From the NCBI GenBank assembly GCA_965178125.1, contig OZ237736.1:434001-498000 (forward strand): a stretch of DNA of 64,000 nt, given 5' to 3'. Positions 59,178-64,000 of the stretch are shown here, one piece after another (the first letter of the stretch is position 1; each line of letters opens with the position of its first letter). Origin of the DNA: Bilabrum cf. latius. Taxonomy: Eukaryota > Bigyra: Bicosoecida > Bigyra > Bicosoecida. Below the pieces are notes generated by a model that made no database searches, was not told where the DNA came from, and saw only the letters and a program-made list of their open reading frames with translations. Position numbers and translations under genes: made by a program.

Positions 59178-59390
59178 TTAAGTCATTTTCTAGACGCACT
59201 ATTTTGGCTTAAAGGATTGAGATGGATTTTCGCGCACAACTAGAGTATTTTTAAATTTTTCAATTTCTGCTGGGGATTTCCCGATTAGTAAATAACTTAT
59301 AGTCTCTTGAAACTCTATTGGTAAGTCTTGTAATTGATGTATTGGTTTATTGATAACTTGATTATTTGATTTGGTATCTATTAAATCCAT
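59178..59390 (-). CDS. Small unknown protein, 70 aa
   Basis: Two TAGs near the end are Gln codons, so the frame extends seven codons past the first TAG to TAA 59178. Gln/Pro-rich start (NNQVINKPIHQLQDLPIEFQ) and a helical middle (GKSPAEIEKFKNTLVV). No family recognised. It lies just behind the PrimPol-helicase start, on the same strand. Confidence 0.5.
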
Positions 59391-59422
59391 TATTAATAAT
59401 ACTATAATAATAGAATATATTT

Positions 59423-59632
59423 TTAAGTCTTATTTAATCCTTCTGTATCTGGTTCATCCTTAACCTGTTTTCTCTTCTAATAGTACCCCTTCCATTTCTC
59501 TTGATTCTTTTGGTAATATTTCTATTTAGCTTTTTTAATAGCTTCTTTCTTTTTGGTCTCCTATTCCTTGAGTCTTTGATAATCTTCCATAATGTCTTGA
59601 ACCTATTTTAATACATCTTTAATATCTGGCAT
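59423..59632 (-). CDS. Small coiled-coil protein, 69 aa, hidden by TAG codons
   Basis: Four TAGs as Gln, ATG 59632, TAA at 59423. Under the standard code only fragments under 20 residues remain. Strongly charged helix (QRLKE, ETKKKEAIKKAK, KYYQKNQEKWKGYY). Last gene before the right TIR. No family recognised. Confidence 0.5.
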
Positions 59633-59797
59633 TACTATAGTAATATACTAGATAAATCTTTAAGTTTTTTAAACTAGAAAATGACTTAAAATAAGTGGTA
59701 TGAGTTAGTGAATATGTAAAATTGAATACGGGTGAGCGCCCAGAATTGCAAACATAATTTTCTTGATACTTATATATTTCCGCAATTTGGGGCGGTC

Positions 59798-59909
59798 ATA
59801 TCTGGAGATACAATTTGGGGCGGTCATATCTGGAGATACAATTTGGGGCGGTCATATCTGGAGATACAATTTGGGGCGGTCATATCTGGAGATACAATTT
59901 GGGGCGGTC
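59798..59909 (-). repeat. Four tandem 28-bp repeats in the right TIR
   Basis: Mirror image of the array at 38225-38336. The same unit number at both ends indicates that the TIRs are copied from one another or were inserted together. Confidence 0.9.
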
Positions 59910-61181
59910 ATATTTATTATTAGTTATTTTAAAATATCTCGTCAAGTGGTTAAGTCTTTTTGTGATATCCCGTTAAGTGGTCAATAAAATGAACGGTAAG
60001 TCAAAAAAATTAATCAAAATAAAGAAGTAGTTGATTATTAATTATTGAAGACACCTAAGCGCCCAGAATTGCGGACATAATTTCTAGAATACTTATATAT
60101 TTCCGCAATTTCGGGCCGTCATTTCTGGACATTTAATATAGCACATACTAGAAATATCTTTATTACAAAATTACACCTCTATAAGATAACTATGTCAAAA
60201 TTAACAAAATATAAAACTCAATACACCTACGCGCCCAGAATTGCGACAATATATCTTAATATCCTAATATATTACCGCAATTTCGGGCGCTAGTATTATA
60301 CTATACCATATTTAATTATCCTATATTTTCCATTTAATCTAGTGATTAATCATTTCAAAGTAATACACTTGACATAAACTAGTTCATTGAGTCATTTTAA
60401 AGTCATCGTCAAAACATTTATCATTTTTAAGTTATCCCGCTTTGTATTCCTTTATATCATATACTCAAACAAAGGACTTTAACATATTTAAAGAATTATG
60501 AAAAATAAAAATCAATACACCTACGCGCCCAGAATTGCACACATATATTCTTAAATGACTATATATTACCGCAATTTCGGGCGATAGATTAAAGGATGTA
60601 TTTTTAAGGGGATACCCTTATATTTGAAGTTTTGAAGAGATGACATATAAAAGACTTTATAAAGTGATTAATATCTCCTTCTAGTTATATTTAAATATTC
60701 AATTATTTAAGTATAGATTGACAAGTAATAAAAAAAGAGATAAATTAAGTTGATATATTAGTTTAGTTTTATTTATTAATTTAAATTTTTCATTGGAAGT
60801 ATTAAAAAGACTTTAATACTTCTGTCAATCTCTTTAAGTATTTATTTAGTTATTTTCTAAAGTGGTAAATGTCAATTGATACTTAAAACCAAATCATAAT
60901 ATAAAACTCAATACACCTACGCGCCCAGAATTGCGAACATATATTCTTAAATGACTATATATTTCCGCAATTTCGGGCGGGCATATCCTAAGACTTAGGC
61001 TAGGGATTCACTCAACAGATTAAGTAAAGTAAAGGTCTAACAGATAGACATTAACGGCGCGAAGGTATTAAATTAGGTAGATATATGAATAAATAGCTAT
61101 TAAATTATTATGTTCAAGTGAAGGACATTATGAAGGACTACGGCTTAAGATGTTGTGAAGTGGTTAATATTGACCTCTTAT

Positions 61182-61280
61182 GTTATCCGCCAAAATGTGT
61201 GTAGTTTTTATATAAGTAAACTCTATTTCTACTATATAGTAGAAATAGAGTTATCATAACTCCACATTTTGGCGGATAAC
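61182..61280. repeat. Terminal 99-bp imperfect palindrome, right end
   Basis: Base-for-base the same as the left unit in direct orientation (arms 61182-61199 and 61263-61280, 34-bp palindrome 61219-61252). The surrounding TIR is inverted, so the asymmetric internal segments are flipped relative to the left end. Confidence 0.9.
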
Positions 61281-61281
61281 A

Positions 61282-61286
61282 AATCT
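61282..61286. repeat. Target-site duplication, right copy
   Basis: AATCT directly after the terminal CA of the element, matching 36848-36852. Confidence 0.8.
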
Positions 61287-63346
61287 AGCATGTCCCATCA
61301 GCAGCAAATCAGACAAGCAATTTCGCCCAAGAGGTAACGAATGCATGTAACCCGCATTTGATGAATATTAATGATACATGATGACTGAATCGCATTCATG
61401 GTCAGTCTTCTAGCTGCCCACAATGCACGATGACTGCACAGCATGTCCGCAATTGAATCTCACCTGCTTGAATAGGCACGCAAAGAACACGAAACTCCCT
61501 AGCACTGGCATTGCATAATACAGCTCTAACACCGCGCCATGCTGCTATGCGCCTGCTGGATGCTGTGGGCAGGAGCTAGCTTGCACCCGCTCTGCTCAGC
61601 GATTCGCGCAATGTTGTGGGCTACGTCGACGCAATCCGCATGTTTGTCCACAGCGACACATCGATATCGGATGCCAATGGGCCTTCGCCATGTACTCGGA
61701 TCGACACGATGAATGGGCAGAGCAAGCAAGCGGAAGTCGGATGATGGAAACCTGCATGCAGATCAATCAGTCGTCGAGATCAATTGCGAGTCAAATTGCT
61801 GCTGGGAGCAGTGTGCAATACATGTGCTAGGCAGTAGTATATATGACAGAAGAACTCACCAGGATTCATATCCATGGCTGGAGGTCCAGAGTTGAGAGCA
61901 ACGAAATTGAGTTGCAAGGTGCAAAGTGCAAGAGCAGCTTTCCGTCAGCACACCAATGGAGTCCAGGTACGCAGTAACCACTTCAGAGACAAAATTAGCA
62001 AGCCAATCAAAAAAGTGGCAAACTCATGGGAAGCCGTGTCGTCACCCTTGTATAATGTGAAGAATGTGGACATGTCGCTGTCGTGATCTAATTGCGCGCA
62101 ACAAAGATTTTACCAGATACGATACCCTGCATTGGCGCGCCTCCCTTATCAGGCTGTGAGTGTGTGCCATGCGTAGAGAGTACTTATGCGATAGAACCCG
62201 TTGTGTCGACTCCCAGGGATTATATCACACTGAGGAGTGTCGAAAGCCACCACCCCGCAAGACTGCGTAAAGATCTACAGGCCGTGGTGCCCTCAATGCC
62301 GCACGTGACGCATGATATTCGGTATAAACAGATGCCACCCAAGTGCTCTGTATCGCCGGTCCTGCTGAATCATCTTGGCTGGAACCCCTTGCACCGCACG
62401 TGTAGCTATGCTATTGCCGGCCATGAGGGGCTCACTAGACCTCGCCAGCACACGCCTGAAGCCGATTTGAGGGGGCGGGGGGCGGGGGGTGGGGGCCGAT
62501 ATGGGAGATGTCAGGGCAGACCCACGGCGAGTCCTACGGCAGGGATTCCCTCGCAACAGCAAGCAGAGACAGACCTGGTGGAGACTCATGGGCAGGGCCA
62601 TGGAAGAGAGAGGGCCCGATGGGTTGAGTCTCAAAACTGCAAGTCGTCACGTCTCAATCTTGGCCGCAAGCGCAACCACCCACATGATGCCACCAATACC
62701 GCAACCACCGACACAGCACTGCACACTGCACCCTGCACTGCACACTGCACACACCGCCGGCGCAGACGTGCGACTCGGAGTCAAAAGCGCCTCGAAACGC
62801 TGTCTAACCCTCCTCACAGGACGGAATCTGAATGAGCAGCATCCCGAGCCTTGCGGAACTTGTAATTTTATCATTCGAAAGCAAGCAGCACGATTTAGAG
62901 CAGATTCTGTCTCGGGCCAACTTCTGGAGCTTGCCAGTTGCACTACAGAGCGCAGCCGCCTACGTCATTCCAGACTATGTGCTTTCTCGTTATCTATAGT
63001 AGCATTCTGGATAGCAAGACTTCGAAAATTTGTTTAAAATTCTAGGCCATGCAGCAAGACGACGCATGTGGGCCCTCGCCAAGCTGTGCTCCGATAGCTT
63101 CGAGGTATCGGAGCTAGGTTCCAGAGAATCTCGAGATTTATGCCTGCTAGAGCCTCCACTGGACAATTTGTACGGTAGAACATACAGTATACAAACTGAT
63201 TCGGTCACGTTGCATGATTTTGCGTTTTAGGTGGCTGGCTCAACTGAAGCCACGGAATTAATCGGCCTAAGATAGCAATTGAGAAAGGTGATTACATTCG
63301 TACAGTCCCTAAGCTAGATGTTACAACAATCTGTGCCGACGTCCAG
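61287..63346. other. Host sequence right of the element, no convincing gene
   Basis: About 2 kb back at host composition. A G-rich run lies near 62469-62500 and a GCACTGCACAC-type repeat near 62715-62750. Open frames here have no protein-like composition and are broken by all three stops. An exon of an undetected gene cannot be excluded. Confidence 0.45.
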
Positions 63347-64000
63347 TCATGCGTTGGAGCGCAGACGGGTGCTGAAGCGTCGTACGGCGGGAGGTGCAAC
63401 CGAAGCATCTCCACCAGTGGCAGGTGCGGCAGTATCTAGTCGATAGCAATCGGATTTCACATCACGCAGAATCAAACTGATCAAGCCAAACAGCAGTACT
63501 CCTTCACTCAAATCAGGTCTTCGTTCAATTGCAAAGAGAGGCAGTCGGCCGTCTTGCAGGGCAACAACAGCAAAGATAGCCAAGCCGGCACAACTGAGCA
63601 GAGTCGTTGGTTCCAAACGCGCTGGAAGCATGCTCAAAGTTGGCCAAGGGACCCCTCCGCAGGTACAGCTTCGATTCATGCGATAGACCCGGAGAAGTTC
63701 CAGTCCTAGGAAGACGAGCACAGGTACTGAACCAGAATAGCAAGCGGCTGCCCACTCGAAGCGGGCACGTTCCCATGCATCCATGCGCGTGACGAGTGCA
63801 GTCCCGCAGCCGAGTACTGGCCACCGGCTTGCGCTGGCAAGGCGCATCCCCTCGGCTGGGCCAGCCACGCTGAAAGCAATGGGAGCAGGTGCTCCTTTGC
63901 TAATTGTCAGCCGCCTTGCTCCTCTGGCAGCGCCGAGACATCCCGTCAAGTCACCGCACAGATAGAGTCCTAGTCGGAGGCATGAGGGGAAATAGCACTT
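63347..64000 (-). CDS. Membrane protein, 5' part beyond the window
   Basis: Minus-strand frame open from the window edge to TGA 63347, about 217 residues, no TAG. It contains at least two hydrophobic helices (VPVLVFLGLELLRVY and LLSCAGLAIFAVVAL) and a third near GVLLFGLISLIL, joined by Arg-rich loops, and an Ala/Pro-rich C-terminal tail. I do not recognise the family. The start codon lies outside the window. Confidence 0.5.
   Translation of the reverse strand, partial: KCYFPSCLRLGLYLCGDLTGCLGAARGARRLTISKGAPAPIAFSVAGPAEGMRLASASRWPVLGCGTALVTRMDAWERARFEWAAACYSGSVPVLVFLGLELLRVYRMNRSCTCGGVPWPTLSMLPARLEPTTLLSCAGLAIFAVVALQDGRLPLFAIERRPDLSEGVLLFGLISLILRDVKSDCYRLDTAAPATGGDASVAPPAVRRFSTRLRSNA

Larger units (their letters stand above)
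36853..61281 (+). mobile_element. Endogenous virophage / Polinton-like virus, complete
   Basis: AT-rich insert of 24,429 bp in GC-rich host DNA, bounded by 1,589-bp terminal inverted repeats and a 5-bp duplication. Hallmarks: rve integrase, GIY-YIG nuclease, PrimPol-helicase, packaging ATPase, adenain-like protease, penton and double jelly-roll capsid protein. The morphogenesis block runs ATPase-protease-penton-MCP as in mavirus. The integrase next to one TIR and the presence of a GIY-YIG gene also recall mavirus and the endogenous elements of Cafeteria. There is no family-B polymerase. All major genes are open when TAG is Gln, so the copy appears intact. Whether it belongs with virophages or with Polinton-like viruses needs an MCP tree. 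Confidence 0.92.
59693..61281 (-). repeat. Right terminal inverted repeat, 1,589 bp
   Basis: Mirror of 36853-38441, with the inner boundary at the shared AAGTGGTATGAGTTAGTG. It contains the same five hairpin repeats (about 59724-59797, 60050-60118, 60219-60290, 60514-60583, 60904-60978) in opposite orientation. No gene. Identity wherever checked suggests recent integration or continued homogenisation. Confidence 0.93.

Noticed and set aside
37156-60978. CRISPR-like interpretation of the dispersed repeats
   Set aside because: Copies are hundreds to thousands of bases apart with genes between them, are found in both orientations and are hairpins; there are no spacers or cas genes.
36853-61281. 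LTR retrotransposon or bacterial prophage
   Set aside because: An rve integrase is present, but ends are inverted rather than long direct repeats, there is no reverse transcriptase, and the capsid, protease and ATPase set is that of virophages/Polintons.
36853-61281. A family-B DNA polymerase gene
   Set aside because: No frame in the element shows polymerase B motifs even with TAG as Gln; the PrimPol-helicase is the only replication enzyme I can find.
62092-62835. Open frame in the right flank as a gene
   Set aside because: Composition follows G-rich and GCAC repeats, no domain is visible and overlapping frames are equally long.

Overview
This is a window of nuclear DNA from a unicellular eukaryote whose code reads UAG as a sense codon, almost certainly glutamine. 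The host part (1-36852 and 61282-64000) is GC-rich, gene-dense and intron-poor. Its long reading frames are interrupted only by TAG, never by TAA or TGA. Recognisable proteins (CACTIN, Rad7-like, JmjC-like, bZIP) continue in one frame through these TAGs. I cannot name the lineage from this window.

Left flank, in order: a tandemly duplicated bZIP/leucine-zipper locus (1-13991) with three bZIP genes, two of about 650-750 residues and a third of about 2,145 residues that carries START-like segments; CACTIN (14334-17024); a large unknown minus-strand gene with a myristoylation-type N terminus (17194-21060); a frameshifted Cys-rich membrane-protein gene (21352-22151); a secreted JmjC-type cupin protein (22403-25873); a Rad7-like LRR protein (26658-29744); and a very large minus-strand gene whose C-terminal part resembles PP2A B56 subunits (29874-36344). 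The right flank has about 2 kb without a convincing gene, then a partial membrane-protein gene.

An AT-rich 24.4-kb element is inserted at 36853-61281. It has 1,589-bp terminal inverted repeats, TG...CA ends and a 5-bp target duplication (AATCT). It is an endogenous virophage or Polinton-like virus. It encodes a retroviral-type integrase with a chromodomain, a GIY-YIG nuclease, a primase-polymerase fused to a UL9-like helicase, a nucleotidyltransferase-like protein, and the block packaging ATPase - adenain-like protease - penton - double jelly-roll major capsid protein, in the order known from mavirus. About ten small or unknown proteins and a tRNA-like sequence make up the rest. Its genes use TAG as Gln very often, so they look broken under the standard code. 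Two genes (GIY-YIG nuclease, 69-residue coiled-coil protein) leave no substantial standard-code ORF at all.

The element also carries about 20 copies of a hairpin repeat whose orientation switches near the middle, a conserved promoter box directly at several start codons, and a 99-bp terminal palindrome present in the same orientation at both ends although the rest of the TIR is inverted. The last point recalls the flip-flop of hairpin-ended viral genomes.

Intact genes and TIRs that match wherever I compared them suggest recent integration. The integrase would insert the element, the PrimPol-helicase copy it, and the ATPase/protease/capsid block package it. No family-B DNA polymerase was found.
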